A stretch of DNA of 64,000 nt from Planctomycetota bacterium (GTDB lineage Bacteria; Planctomycetota; UBA1135; GCA-002686595), in NCBI GenBank assembly GCA_016714045.1, contig JADJNY010000005.1, positions 186,001-250,000 of the forward strand, written 5' to 3'. Below, piece by piece: positions 44,087 to 54,465 of the stretch (position 1 is its first letter; each line of letters opens with the position of its first letter). A model generated the notes under the pieces. It ran no database searches, was not told the origin of the DNA, and worked only from the letters and a program-made list of their open reading frames with translations. A program made the position numbers and the translations under genes.

Positions 44087-44144
44087 GCGGGGTCCGACAC
44101 GGGCTTCCGGAGCACTCCGGGGCCCGTCGTCGTTCGGACCCCGC
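44087..44144 (+). terminator. Long composite inverted repeat after the second paralog
   Basis: The outer arms GCGGGGTCCGA (44087-44097) and TCGGACCCCGC (44134-44144) are perfectly complementary. They enclose a smaller stem, ACGGGC with GCCCGT, and a CCGGAG/CTCCGG pair. The structure lies ~77 nt beyond the stop at 44010 and before the next paralog, where a terminator is expected. Confidence 0.5.
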
Positions 44145-44247
44145 GAATTGCGAGGGGAAGAGCGCGGGACCGGAGGACCGGCTCCGCGATTCCCTCCTCG
44201 TCCTTTCCTGGCGCGCGCTGCTCCAGCGCGCACGCTTCCGAACGAAC

Positions 44248-45309
44248 ATGCTGAACCGTCTCTCCGCGGCGATCGCCGCGCTCCTCGTCGCCTCCACTCT
44301 CCCGGCCCACGCGAACGGCACAGCGCGCTTCGACACGTTCACCGAGGGCCTCCTCGGGCAGACCGTGACCGACGGCGGCGTCACCTTCTCGAACCTCGAC
44401 GTCGGGTTCGGCACGGCGCCGAACGACTTCGTCTGCGAGAACGGCGCGACGGACTTCGCCGCGTTCGCGGGATTCACTCCGCCGAACGCGCTGGGATTCA
44501 GCGGCTGGGTGCCCGGCCCGCAGAGCGCCTACACGAGCGTCGTGAGCTTCGAACTCACGACGGGACAGGTCGAGGACCACGTGTCGATGGACTTCTACGT
44601 CGCGGGCGGCGTCGGCACGAACGCGATTGTGTTCGAGGGTTGGATGGGGACGACGCTCGTCGGCTCGACGAGCTTCACGCTCCCGACGACGATCTTCTTC
44701 CAGAAGGTCTCCGCGTCGTGGTCGGGCGTCGCATTCGACCGCCTTGTCGTGCGTGGGAACCCCGCGGTCGGCGGCGGACACTTCTACGCTTCGGTCGACA
44801 ACGTCGTGCTCACCGGCCCCGTTCCGCCGCCGCCGCCGGGCGTGCGCTTTTGTGCGGGGGACGGCGCAGATCCGGCCGTGACCGTCGACTGCCCTTGCGG
44901 CAATTTCGGTCTCGCTGGCAACGGGTGCGCGAACAGCGTGAATGCGAACGGGGCGGCGCTCGACCTCGGCGGCCACGTCGCGACGGACGACGTCACGCTC
45001 CTGGGCACGGGCATGCCCGCAACCGCGAGCTGCATCTACCTGCAAGGCACGCAGCTCGAGCTCGAGACCTTCGGCGACGGCGTCCGCTGCCTCGGCGGGA
45101 CGCTCCTGCGAATGCGCACGAAGAGCAACGTCGCCGGCGCGTCGCAGTTCCCCGACAGCACGGACACGGTGACCTTGTCGCAGCGCGGCGGCGTCGCGGT
45201 CGGGAGCGGAGCGACGCGCTATTACCAGACGTACTACCGCAACTCCGCGGCGCAGTTCTGCCCGCCGGAGACATTCAACGTCACGAACGGGGCGGTCGTC
45301 GTCTGGTGA
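44248..45309 (+). CDS. Secreted jelly-roll-like protein with Cys-rich C-terminal domain (paralog 3 of 3)
   Basis: The 353-residue product has a signal peptide (MLNRLSAAIAALLVAST...AHA). It repeats the trio's N-terminal domain: NGTARFDTFTEGLLGQTVTD, GGVTFSNLD, CENGATDFAAFAGFTPPNAL, FELTTGQVED, FDRLVVRGNP. A Pro-rich hinge (VPPPPPGV) leads to the C-terminal domain at ~201-353 (FCAGDG, CPCGNFG, GCANS, IYLQGT, FGDGVRCLGG, SQRGGV, YYQTYYRN, FCPPETFN, final Trp). The middle trio member is its closest relative in the window. Exported; role unknown. Confidence 0.87.
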   Translation: MLNRLSAAIAALLVASTLPAHANGTARFDTFTEGLLGQTVTDGGVTFSNLDVGFGTAPNDFVCENGATDFAAFAGFTPPNALGFSGWVPGPQSAYTSVVSFELTTGQVEDHVSMDFYVAGGVGTNAIVFEGWMGTTLVGSTSFTLPTTIFFQKVSASWSGVAFDRLVVRGNPAVGGGHFYASVDNVVLTGPVPPPPPGVRFCAGDGADPAVTVDCPCGNFGLAGNGCANSVNANGAALDLGGHVATDDVTLLGTGMPATASCIYLQGTQLELETFGDGVRCLGGTLLRMRTKSNVAGASQFPDSTDTVTLSQRGGVAVGSGATRYYQTYYRNSAAQFCPPETFNVTNGAVVVW

Positions 45310-45403
45310 CCCGAGAGACGGTGCTTCGCTCCCTCGCCATTCGTGCGCGAGGGGCGGCCGCCATCCCAGGACCACGTGGTTGGCGCGTCCGGAGACGCTC
45401 CGC

Positions 45404-46315
45404 TCACGACAGCCCCAGCAACCTCCGCGCGTTCCCGCGGAACACGAGCTCCTGGTCCGCCGCGCTCGCGCCGAGCTCCGTGAGCACCTTGTGCTGCTCC
45501 TCCCAGCGGTCGCGGCGCCAGCCGGCCGGGAACGTCGTCGAGTCCGTGCCGAAGAGCACGCGCGACGGGCCGAAGACCTCGAGCGCGCGCTCGAAGACCT
45601 GCATCAGCGTGGGCTTCGGCGACTGCGTCGCGAGCCATCCGTTCGACGACGACGTGTCGACGAACACGTTGGGGCACTGCGCGCCGGCGAAGAGCGTCTC
45701 GCGGAAGAACCCCGCGCCGAAGTGGGGGATCACGAAGCGCGCGTCTTGGTGCGCGTTCGCCGCCGGGATCACGTGCAAGGGGTCCGCGCAGCGCAGGTCC
45801 TGTGTGCGCGGCAGGCCGAGCAGGTCGCGCACCTTGACGACGAACAACCCGCAGTGCACGTAGACGATCGCGCGCTGCTCGTTCAGCACCGCGAGGAGCG
45901 GCGCCGCCTCGGCCGAGTCGACCTGGAAGCGGTGCAGCGCGGGGAAGAGCAGCACGCCGCGGATCTTCTTCTCGACGAGCAGCCCGCGCACCTTCGCCGC
46001 GACGCCCTCGACGCGCGGGTTGACGAGCGCGAACGCGCTGACGCGGCCGTTCGAGTTCGCCGCGGCCTCGACGACGACCGGGATCTCCTCGGGCACGCTC
46101 GCGAAGGTGCAGAGGTGCTCGACCTTGTAGCGATCGAGCTCCGCGAGCCACCGCGCGAGGTGCGCGGCCGCGCTCGCGGGCGGGAGCTCCATCCCCGTCT
46201 TCTTCGCGAGCGCGTGCAGCTTCTCCTCGACGCTCGAGGGCTGCGGCGACTGCGCGGCGAGCGTCTCGAAGTACGTGCGGCTGAAGAAGTGGCTGTGGAA
46301 GTCGACGACCTGCAT
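45404..46315 (-). CDS. Amidohydrolase-family (amidohydro_2) protein
   Basis: The 303-residue TIM-barrel product begins VDFHSHFFSRTYF with an HxH metal motif and has AFALVNPRVEG, IVYVHCGLFVV, ARFVIPHFGAGFFRE and VLFGTDSTTFPAGW, matching the His, His and Asp ligand positions of the ACMSD/amidohydro_2 group. Members hydrolyse or decarboxylate small molecules; the substrate is not evident. It is cytoplasmic (no signal). It shares orientation with the FkbM gene upstream (73 bp gap), but no functional link is obvious. Confidence 0.82.
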   Translation of the reverse strand: MQVVDFHSHFFSRTYFETLAAQSPQPSSVEEKLHALAKKTGMELPPASAAAHLARWLAELDRYKVEHLCTFASVPEEIPVVVEAAANSNGRVSAFALVNPRVEGVAAKVRGLLVEKKIRGVLLFPALHRFQVDSAEAAPLLAVLNEQRAIVYVHCGLFVVKVRDLLGLPRTQDLRCADPLHVIPAANAHQDARFVIPHFGAGFFRETLFAGAQCPNVFVDTSSSNGWLATQSPKPTLMQVFERALEVFGPSRVLFGTDSTTFPAGWRRDRWEEQHKVLTELGASAADQELVFRGNARRLLGLS

Positions 46316-46388
46316 CGTGCGCCTCGTTCTCGGTTCGGGGCCCGGGTCTTGGATTCGATGGAGCGGCGCGGAGTCCTCGGTCGGGCGC

Positions 46389-47225
46389 TCACGCTTCGCG
46401 CACGCTGCGCGCGAGCGCGCGCAAGCGGCTCGCGAGGCCGAGCACGTGGAACGGCACGCCGCGCGCGCCGTAGAGGTCGAGCCCGCCCTTGACCGGGTCG
46501 CGCGCGAGCGCCTGCTTCAGGATGCGCTCCGGCGCCATCGGGTACGGTGCGGCGGTCGCCTTGCCCAGCGTGAAGCCGCGCTCGGCGAGGAACGCGAGCA
46601 GCGCTTCGGGCTTCGCCCCGCGCAGCGCGTACGGCCAGAACTCGAGCAGGAGCGCGCACCGCGGGCTCGCGTCGAGCAGCTTCGCGGCGCCCTGCAGCGC
46701 GAGCCACTCGGAACCCTGCGTGTCGATCTTGATCACGCGCACCGGGCCCCGGACGAGGTCGTCGACGCGCGCGAGCTCGATCTCGATCGTCGCCGCGCCC
46801 TGCATGTCCGCGGGCGCCGCCTTGCCGCCGTCGAGCACGCGGTTGTCGCCGAAGTTCGAGCGCGCGAGCGCGATCTGCGCCTTCCCCGCGCGGTCGGACG
46901 CGGCGCAGCGGTGGAGCACGGCCTTGCCCGGCCCCTTCGCCATCGCGCGCGCGAGGTTGCGCTCGCAGACGTCGGCGATGCGCGGCACGGGCTCGAAGCA
47001 GTCGACGTGGCAGCCCGCGAGCACCGCGAGCGCGCCGAACCACCCGACGTTCGCGCCGAGGTCGAGCACGCGCGCGCCGGGCTCGAGGTGCGCGCGGAAG
47101 AGCGCCGTCTCGTGCTCCTCCCACGCGCCGCGCTCGATTGCGGGGCCGATGTAGGCGTCCCCTTCGAACACCTCGAAGTCGATCCCGAGGACGGGGGAGC
47201 GCACGCATCGCGTCGCGGTCGTCAT
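46389..47225 (-). CDS. FkbM-family SAM-dependent methyltransferase
   Basis: The 278-residue product has the SAM-binding motif VLDLGANVGWFGALAV at ~51-66, acidic motif II VDCFEPVPRI, NLARAMA, and the FkbM post-core IKIDTQGSEWLALQGA, followed by LLLEFWPYALRG. FkbM enzymes O-methylate sugars or polyketides, often on surface glycans. It could act on glycans built by the nearby GT9 gene, but that is speculation. ATG at 47225 is the first good start. Confidence 0.85.
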   Translation of the reverse strand: MTTATRCVRSPVLGIDFEVFEGDAYIGPAIERGAWEEHETALFRAHLEPGARVLDLGANVGWFGALAVLAGCHVDCFEPVPRIADVCERNLARAMAKGPGKAVLHRCAASDRAGKAQIALARSNFGDNRVLDGGKAAPADMQGAATIEIELARVDDLVRGPVRVIKIDTQGSEWLALQGAAKLLDASPRCALLLEFWPYALRGAKPEALLAFLAERGFTLGKATAAPYPMAPERILKQALARDPVKGGLDLYGARGVPFHVLGLASRLRALARSVREA

Positions 47226-47284
47226 CGCCTGAACGGTAGCGTCCGCGCGCGCGCCCCGCGAGCACGGAGCGGCCGGTCGAAACG

Positions 47285-47313
47285 CGCGCGGGCGCCTCGT
47301 GGGCGCCCGCGCG
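47285..47313 (-). terminator. Strong hairpin terminator for the pseudopilin gene
   Basis: CGCGCGGGCGCC (47285-47296) and GGCGCCCGCGCG (47302-47313) form a perfect 12-bp stem with loop TCGTG. On the minus strand it begins 22 nt after the stop at 47335 and is followed within two bases by GTTTCG, a short U-rich tail. Confidence 0.75.
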
Positions 47314-47334
47314 ATGGTTCGTCCGGGGTACCGG

Positions 47335-47853
47335 CTACTTCCAGCTCGCCCCGCCGCCCGTGACGTAGGCGAACTCGTCGCCCCAGTTGCGCTCGGAGCA
47401 CTTGAAGAAGCCAGCGTTCTTCTCGGCCGCGTCGGCCGTCTCGAAGCTCTTGATGCCGAGCACGAAGAACGGCGTCTCGCCGCGGCAGCCGTACGCGCCC
47501 TTCTCGAAGACGAAGTAGCGGTAGTGGTACGTGTCGTCGTTGACCGGGTCGCGCGGCATCTCGGTCAGGTAGCCCCTCTCGACGAGCTCGGCGAGGAAGT
47601 GCCCGTCCTGGCTCACGTCCCATCCGCCGTACGCCGGGTTCTGCTCGTGGTTCGGCCAGCGGCCGTGGTCGAGGTAGAACTGGTCGATCGCATCGCGGAT
47701 CGCGTGCGCATCGGCGATGCGGCGCGCGTCGCGCGCGGAGGCCATGCGGTTCGCGACGCGCGGGATGAGCGTGCCGGCGAGGATGGCGAGGATCGAGATC
47801 ACGATCACGAGCTCCATCAAGGTGAAGCCGGATCGGCGCGTGCATGTCTTCAT
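47335..47853 (-). CDS. GspG/type II secretion-like pseudopilin
   Basis: The 172-residue product has a type IV prepilin signal, RRSG then FTLMELVIVISILAILAGTL, with cleavage after Gly and the conserved Glu at +5. A helix ARRIADAHAIRDAIDQFYLDHGRWPN and a GspG-like region GYLTEMPRDPVNDDTYHYRYFVFE follow. Major pseudopilins have this layout; here the C-terminus carries an additional Cys pair region (YGCRGE, FFKCSER). It faces the gspL-like operon across a 323-bp divergent region and probably works with it. Confidence 0.85.
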   Translation of the reverse strand: MKTCTRRSGFTLMELVIVISILAILAGTLIPRVANRMASARDARRIADAHAIRDAIDQFYLDHGRWPNHEQNPAYGGWDVSQDGHFLAELVERGYLTEMPRDPVNDDTYHYRYFVFEKGAYGCRGETPFFVLGIKSFETADAAEKNAGFFKCSERNWGDEFAYVTGGGASWK

Positions 47854-48176
47854 GGGGTGGGGCGCGCCGCGGAGAGGCGGCACGATCGAGACGGCAGGGG
47901 ATACCGAGATATCGGCAGGGGAGGGTGCGAGCTGTAGACGCCTCGGGTTCGGACGCCAGCTCCGCGCCGGAAAGGCGCCGGCCGGATGATCCCGCGAAGC
48001 ACCCGGTGGTCGTGCGTGCCCACGGTCTGGAAAGCGCTTCGCTCGCCACGGGATCGGTCGACGCCGAACCCGCGGCCGCCGTGGTCCGCGGCGCGCGCCC
48101 CTCAAGCTCGCGCGGAATCGGTTCGATCTCCTGCGTCGATCTCTCGGCGTCCCCCCGCCGCCGGAGCGCGCTCCCC
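47854..48176. other. Divergent promoter region of the secretion genes
   Basis: This 323-bp gap separates the pseudopilin gene and the secretion operon. It contains CGGCAGGGGA twice (from ~47892 and ~47913) flanking the small inverted repeat CCGAGATATCGG (47904-47915), a possible regulator site. Nothing else was recognised. Confidence 0.4.
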
Positions 48177-49541
48177 ATGCCCCGCACCGCCCTGTCCACC
48201 GGAACGCACGCCGTCGTCGCGGTCTATCGCGATTCCGTCCTCTGGATCGAAACCCGACCGCGCGCCGGCCTCGCGTGGGCCGCCGCACCGCTCGAGTCGG
48301 ACGCGCTCGCCTCCGTCGTCGCCGCCGTGCTCGCCGCGCGCACGCAGGCGGGCGGCGTCGCGCGCGACGTCGCGCTCGCGCTCGGTCCCGGCTGGGTCGG
48401 CTTGCGCTTCCTCGCGTGCCCGGAGCTCGGCACGAAGGAGCTGCGCGCGGTGTTCGAACGCAAGGCGAAGGTGCACTTCGGCACCGGAGCCAGCGACGTG
48501 CTCTTCGCCGCGAGCGCCGCGCAGGACGCCGCGCCGGTCCGCGGGGCGCCGCGACGCTGGCTGCTCGCCGCGGCGGAGCGCGCGCGGCTCGAGGCGCTGC
48601 GCGACGAGCTCGCGCGCGAGCGCCTCCAGGTCCGACGCATCGTGGCTGCGCGCCTCGCCACCCTCGCGCACGGCGGATCGGAGGGCGTCGGGCTCGTCGC
48701 CCAGTGCGATCCCGACGGCGTCGCGCTCTCGCTGCGCGCGCAGTCGACGCTGCTCCAACAGGGCGCGCTCGAGCCGGGCACCGGTTCGTCGCTCGCGACC
48801 ACGCTCTTCCAAGAGGCGCAGAGCCACGCGGCGTTCGCGCGGCGCACGCTGCGCGGGGACATGGTCGGCGAGCTCGTCCTGCTCGGATTTCCGGCGGAGG
48901 AGGGCGCCGCGCTCGAGCCGCACCTCGGAGCGGGTCTCGGCCTCGCGCGGACGCGCCGCGCCGACGGCGGCGACGCGCTCGCGGCCGCGCTCTTCGAAGG
49001 CGCGCTCGCGAGCGGTCCGTGGACGCTCGATCTGCTCGCCGAGCGCCGCCCGCGGCCACGGCGTGCGGCCCTCCTGTCCGGCGCGGCGCTCGTGCTCGCG
49101 CTCTCGCTCGCGGCGTTGACCGAGCACGAGCTCGATCGTCAGCGGACGGAGCTCGGCCTGGAGCTGCGCGAGCTGCAGCGTCAGATGGGCGCCGAGGAGC
49201 GGGCGCTCGGCGCGCCGAACGGCCTTTCCGCGCGGCTCGAAACGCTCGAGCGGAACGTCGAACGCGCCGAAGCGGAGCGCGCGCGCGGCCGGGCCTTCGG
49301 CGACGAGCTCGCGCTCGTCGGCGGCGCCGTGCGCGGTGATGCGCGCATCGACGCGTTCGAGCTCGATGCGGACGGCCTGCGGCTCGAGGGCGTGACGGAT
49401 CCGCGTCCGCTCGTCGCGCTCGCCGCGCTCGAACGGATCCGCCGCCGGCTCGCGCCGCGGTATCCGGCGATCGAAGTCGCCGCGCGCGGGAGCGGCGCGC
49501 CGTGCGAGCGCTTCGTGCTCACCGCGCGGAGGGCGCCTTGA
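48177..49541 (+). CDS. PilM/GspL-like assembly protein with one membrane helix
   Basis: The 454-residue product combines an actin-like cytoplasmic part (residues 1-300: THAVVAVYRDSVLWIE, RDVALALGPGWVGLRFL, RWLLAAAERARLEALRDELA) with a transmembrane helix (AALLSGAALVLALSLAALTE, ~305-324). A periplasmic coiled coil and ferredoxin-like end follow (RLETLERNVERAEAERAR, ARIDAFELDADGLRLEGV). This is the GspL arrangement, equivalent to a PilM-PilN fusion. It recruits the assembly ATPase to the inner membrane. It is the first gene of a six-gene overlapping operon; ATG at 48177 follows GGAG. Confidence 0.72.
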   Translation: MPRTALSTGTHAVVAVYRDSVLWIETRPRAGLAWAAAPLESDALASVVAAVLAARTQAGGVARDVALALGPGWVGLRFLACPELGTKELRAVFERKAKVHFGTGASDVLFAASAAQDAAPVRGAPRRWLLAAAERARLEALRDELARERLQVRRIVAARLATLAHGGSEGVGLVAQCDPDGVALSLRAQSTLLQQGALEPGTGSSLATTLFQEAQSHAAFARRTLRGDMVGELVLLGFPAEEGAALEPHLGAGLGLARTRRADGGDALAAALFEGALASGPWTLDLLAERRPRPRRAALLSGAALVLALSLAALTEHELDRQRTELGLELRELQRQMGAEERALGAPNGLSARLETLERNVERAEAERARGRAFGDELALVGGAVRGDARIDAFELDADGLRLEGVTDPRPLVALAALERIRRRLAPRYPAIEVAARGSGAPCERFVLTARRAP

Positions 49542-50242
49542 GCGGCGTCGTCTCCAACGTGCGCGTCGGGCGTGCGGCGCGGTGGGGCGCGCGGGCCGCG
49601 CTCTACGCGGCCGTGCTCACGCCGCTCGGGCTCGTCGCGTTGCCCGCGCGCGACCTGGTCGCCGAACGCGCGCGTCTCGAGCGCGCGGCGAGCGAGCGGC
49701 GCGCCGATCGTCGTGACGCGGCCGCCCCCGGCGCGAGCGAGGCGCTGCTCCACGACTTGGCGCAGCTCGATGCGCGCGTGCGCGAGCTCTCGAGCGCGCC
49801 GTCGGACGGTTCACCGAGCCCGACCGCGTCGGTCGGGACCGGCCGCGTCGAGGCCGCGACGACGCCCGACGCGCGCACGCCGCGCTCGGCGGACGTGTCC
49901 AATCCCGCCGTCGCGGCGACCGGAGCCGCATCGAGCGCGCTCGAAGCGCGCACGCTGGTCGCGCTCGTGGCGCGGGAACAAGGACTCGCGCTCCAGGAGC
50001 TGTCGCAGGCGGAGAGCGCGCTCGTGCTCGTCGCGAGCGGTCCCCTGTCGACGTGGGTCGCGCTCGTCGACCGCCTGGCGGAGCTGCGGCTCGCGCCCCA
50101 GGTGCGCAGCGCGCGCTTCGAACGCGTCGACGCGCGGGTGTTCCGCGGCCGCGTCGAGCTCCAGTTCGGTGCCGCGGACCGCGCCGAATCGACCGCGGCG
50201 CTCGTCGGCGGAGCCGACGAGCGCACGGAGGGCGCCCGATGA
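49538..50242 (+). CDS. PilO/GspM-like inner-membrane assembly protein
   Basis: TTG at 49538 overlaps the preceding stop (TTGA) and follows GGAGGG. The 234-residue product has a short cytoplasmic start, a membrane helix (LYAAVLTPLGLVALPA, ~22-37), a helical stretch (LVAERARLERAASERRADRR), a Ser/Thr/Pro linker, and a C-terminal ferredoxin-like domain (LVALVAREQGLALQELSQAE, STWVALVDRLAELRLAPQVR) typical of GspM/PilO. Such proteins dimerise with GspL/PilN in the platform. Sequence conservation is low, so the call rests on topology and gene order. Confidence 0.65.
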   Translation: MSGVVSNVRVGRAARWGARAALYAAVLTPLGLVALPARDLVAERARLERAASERRADRRDAAAPGASEALLHDLAQLDARVRELSSAPSDGSPSPTASVGTGRVEAATTPDARTPRSADVSNPAVAATGAASSALEARTLVALVAREQGLALQELSQAESALVLVASGPLSTWVALVDRLAELRLAPQVRSARFERVDARVFRGRVELQFGAADRAESTAALVGGADERTEGAR

Positions 50243-50858
50243 CGCGGAACCCGAACCAGGTGCGACGCGCGGCGATCGTGCTCGCGCTCGGGGCCGCCGG
50301 CCTCTGGGGCTGGATCTTCGCGACGGGTGGCGTCGTCCGTCGGCCGCCGCCGAAGCTCGACCGCCCGGCGCGTGCGGCCGCCGCCGCTGCCGTTCCCGCG
50401 CAGGAGCCCGCCTCCGCGCCGGTCGTCGGGGGCGGTGCGCGCGCGACCCGCGCGCCGAGCCCGGACGTCCAGAGCGCCGCGCGCCCCGAACCGGACGCGG
50501 ACCCGCGGACCCGCCTCGATGCGCTCGCGCGGCGCCTCGACGCGCTCGAAGCGGCGCGCGCCCCGCAGCGCGACGCGCTCGACGCCGCCTTCGCTGGCGC
50601 CCCGAACAGGACGACCGCCGCGGAGCCCGAGCTCGACGCGCAGACCGCCGCGTTCCTCGCGAGTGCGCCCTTCGAGGGTGTCCGCGCGCGGGCCGGCTTG
50701 CGCGTCGCGAGCTTCGGCGGGCGCCTCTTCGTCGAAGGGGACGAGCTCGTGCCGGGCGCGCTGCGCCTCTCGCGCGTCGATGCGAGCGGGGTCGTGCTCG
50801 CCGGGCCGCGCGGCGACGTGCGCCTCGCGCTCCCCGCGCCGCGGACGGAGGGTGCCCG

Positions 50859-50862
<4 letters not shown>
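50239..50862 (+). CDS. GspC/PilP-like secretion platform protein
   Basis: ATG at 50239 overlaps the previous stop (ATGA). The 207-residue product has one N-terminal membrane helix (AIVLALGAAGLWGWIFATGG), a long Ala/Pro-rich linker and helical stretch, and a small beta domain at the C-terminus (LRVASFGGRLFVEGDELVPG, LRLSRVDASGVVLAGPRGDV). The terminal domain resembles the homology region of GspC/PilP that contacts the secretin. No secretin gene is in the window. The call rests on position and domain layout. Confidence 0.6.
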
Positions 50863-52509
<1,647 letters not shown>

Positions 52510-52517
<8 letters not shown>

Positions 52518-53706
52518 CTGGGAATGGACCGCCGTCGACGCGCGCGGCCGACGCGAGCAGGGGCTCACGGACGCGCCCGACGAGCAGGCGCTCGATCGCG
52601 AGCTCGAGCGGCGCGGCCTCGTGCTCGTGACGGTGCGGCGGTCCGACCCGCTCGCGCGCGAGCGCGCGGAGCGCGTCCCGGCGGGCGAGCTCGCGGGGCT
52701 CACCGCGCGCATGGCGACGCTCGTGCGCGCCGGCGTCCCGCTCGTCGAAGGGCTCGAGGGGCTCGCCGAACGCGAGGAGCACCGCGGCGTGCGCGCCTTG
52801 CTCGCGGGGCTCGCGCGCGACCTGCGCGGCGGGGCTTCGCTCTCGCAGGCGCTCGAGAAGCGGCCCGCCGTGTTCCCGACGGAGTACCGCGCCGCCGTGC
52901 ACGCCGGTGAGTCGAGCGGCGCCCTCGCGCGCGTGCTCGACGGGCTCGCGGCGCACCTCGAGTCCAAGGCGGCGTTGTGGCACCGCGCGCAGCAAGCCCT
53001 GGTGCAGCCGCTCGTGCTCGCCGCGGCGCTGCTCGGTCTCGTCGTGTTGCTCGTGTGCTTCCTCCTGCCGCGGGTGAGCGCGCTGTACGGCGCGAACCAG
53101 GCGGCGCTGCCCGTCGAGACGCGCACGTTGCTCGCGCTGTCCGGGTTCCTGCGGGAGCACGGCTACCTGCTCGTCGTCTTCGCGCTCGCGTTCGTCGCCG
53201 TCGCGTGGCGCCTGCGCGGCGAACCGCGCGTGCGGCGCTTCGTCCACGGGCGGCTCTTCGCGCTCCCGCGCCTCGGGCGCGTCCTGCGCGCTATTGCGAC
53301 CGCGCGCTTCGCGAGCACGGCCTCCGTCCTGCACGGAGCGGGCTGCGACGCGCTCACGCTGCTCACGGTGTCGGGCGAGGCCAGCGGCAACGCCGCGTTC
53401 CTCGCCGCGACGGAGCGCGCGGCGGAGCGTGTCGCGCGCGGCGCGCTCTTCTCGGAAGCGCTCTCCCCCGAGCCCTGCGTCGATCGGCTGCTCGTGCAGG
53501 TCGTCGCGGTGGGGGAGAAGAGCGGCGCGCTCGCGCCGACGCTCGCCGAAGCCGCGCGGCGCTACGAAGCGGACGTGCCGCGCGAGCTCGCGCGCTTCTT
53601 CGGCTTCCTCGAGCCCGCGCTGCTCGTCACGAGCGGCCTCGTCGTCGCGTGGATCCTGCTCGCGGCCCTGTTGCCGATCTTCGACCTCTACGAGCACCTC
53701 GCATGA
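52510..53706 (+). CDS. GspF/PilC-type inner-membrane platform protein
   Basis: GTG at 52510 overlaps the ATPase stop by 8 nt and follows GAGG. The 398-residue protein has the tandem T2SSF layout: ELAGLTARMATLVRAGVPLVEGLEGLAER in the first repeat, three membrane helices (LVLAAALLGLVVLLVCFLLP, GYLLVVFALAFVAVAW and the last, LVTSGLVVAWILLAALLPIF), and a second repeat with ATARFASTASVLHGAGCDAL and GEKSGALAPTLAEAA. It is the membrane core that couples GspE to pilin polymerisation. Confidence 0.92.
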
Positions 53707-54413
53707 AGCGCGCGTCGAGGACCTCTGGTTTCACCTTGCTCGAGCTCGTGGTGGTCGTCGCGATCCTCACGATCCTCGCGGGCGTCGCGCTGCCGGTCGC
53801 GGGCAAGGCCTGGACGTCGGCGGCGCGCCGTGCGACGCGCGAGCGGCTCACCGAGCTCGCACGCGCCTCGCTCGAGTTCGTGCGCGACGTCGGCCGGAAC
53901 CCCGCGGACGTCGAGGAGCTCCTCGTGCGGCCGGACGACGCGGCGGGCTGGCTCGGTCCGTACGTCGCGATCGAAGCGGTCGATCCCGCGGGCGGTCACC
54001 CGGCCGCGCTCGACGCGTGGTCGCGGCCGATCCGCATCGTGCCGGACGCGGACGATGCGAGCCGCTTCGTGCTCGCGAGCCCAGGCGCGGACGGCGTCGC
54101 GAACGACGACGACCTCGCCGTCGCCGTCGACACGACGCCGGTCCGGCGCGAGCGCACGCTGCGCGCACTGGACCTCGCGAACGACGCGTTGGCGCGCTGG
54201 CGCGGAGCGCATCTCGGCGAAGCGCTCGACCGCGACTGGCCCCGCGCCCGCGCGCGGCTCGTGCTCGACGGCTACTTGTCGCCCGGTTCGGACACCGTGC
54301 GCGACGCCTGGGGACAGGAGTTCGCGCCGGAGTCGGCCGCATCGGCCTCGACGAACGCGGCGTGGGAGCTCGTCTCCCCGGCGTTGCTCGCGCGAGCGCG
54401 CGCACAACGCTAG
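53703..54413 (+). CDS. Type II secretion-like pseudopilin
   Basis: ATG at 53703 overlaps the gspF-like stop (ATGA). The 236-residue product has a prepilin signal, RTSG then FTLLELVVVVAILTILAGVA, with Glu at +5. The globular part begins with a long helix (RATRERLTELARASLEFVRD) and contains ALDAWSRPIRIVPDADDASR and ASPGADGVANDDDLAV, a GspG-type calcium loop region. A second half after ~150 has no obvious relative. It may be the major or a minor pseudopilin of the operon. Confidence 0.85.
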   Translation: MKRASRTSGFTLLELVVVVAILTILAGVALPVAGKAWTSAARRATRERLTELARASLEFVRDVGRNPADVEELLVRPDDAAGWLGPYVAIEAVDPAGGHPAALDAWSRPIRIVPDADDASRFVLASPGADGVANDDDLAVAVDTTPVRRERTLRALDLANDALARWRGAHLGEALDRDWPRARARLVLDGYLSPGSDTVRDAWGQEFAPESAASASTNAAWELVSPALLARARAQR

Positions 54414-54465
54414 TCTCTGCGGCCCCGATGCGCGCTCCCGGCGGAGCCGCTCTGGACGCGCACGC

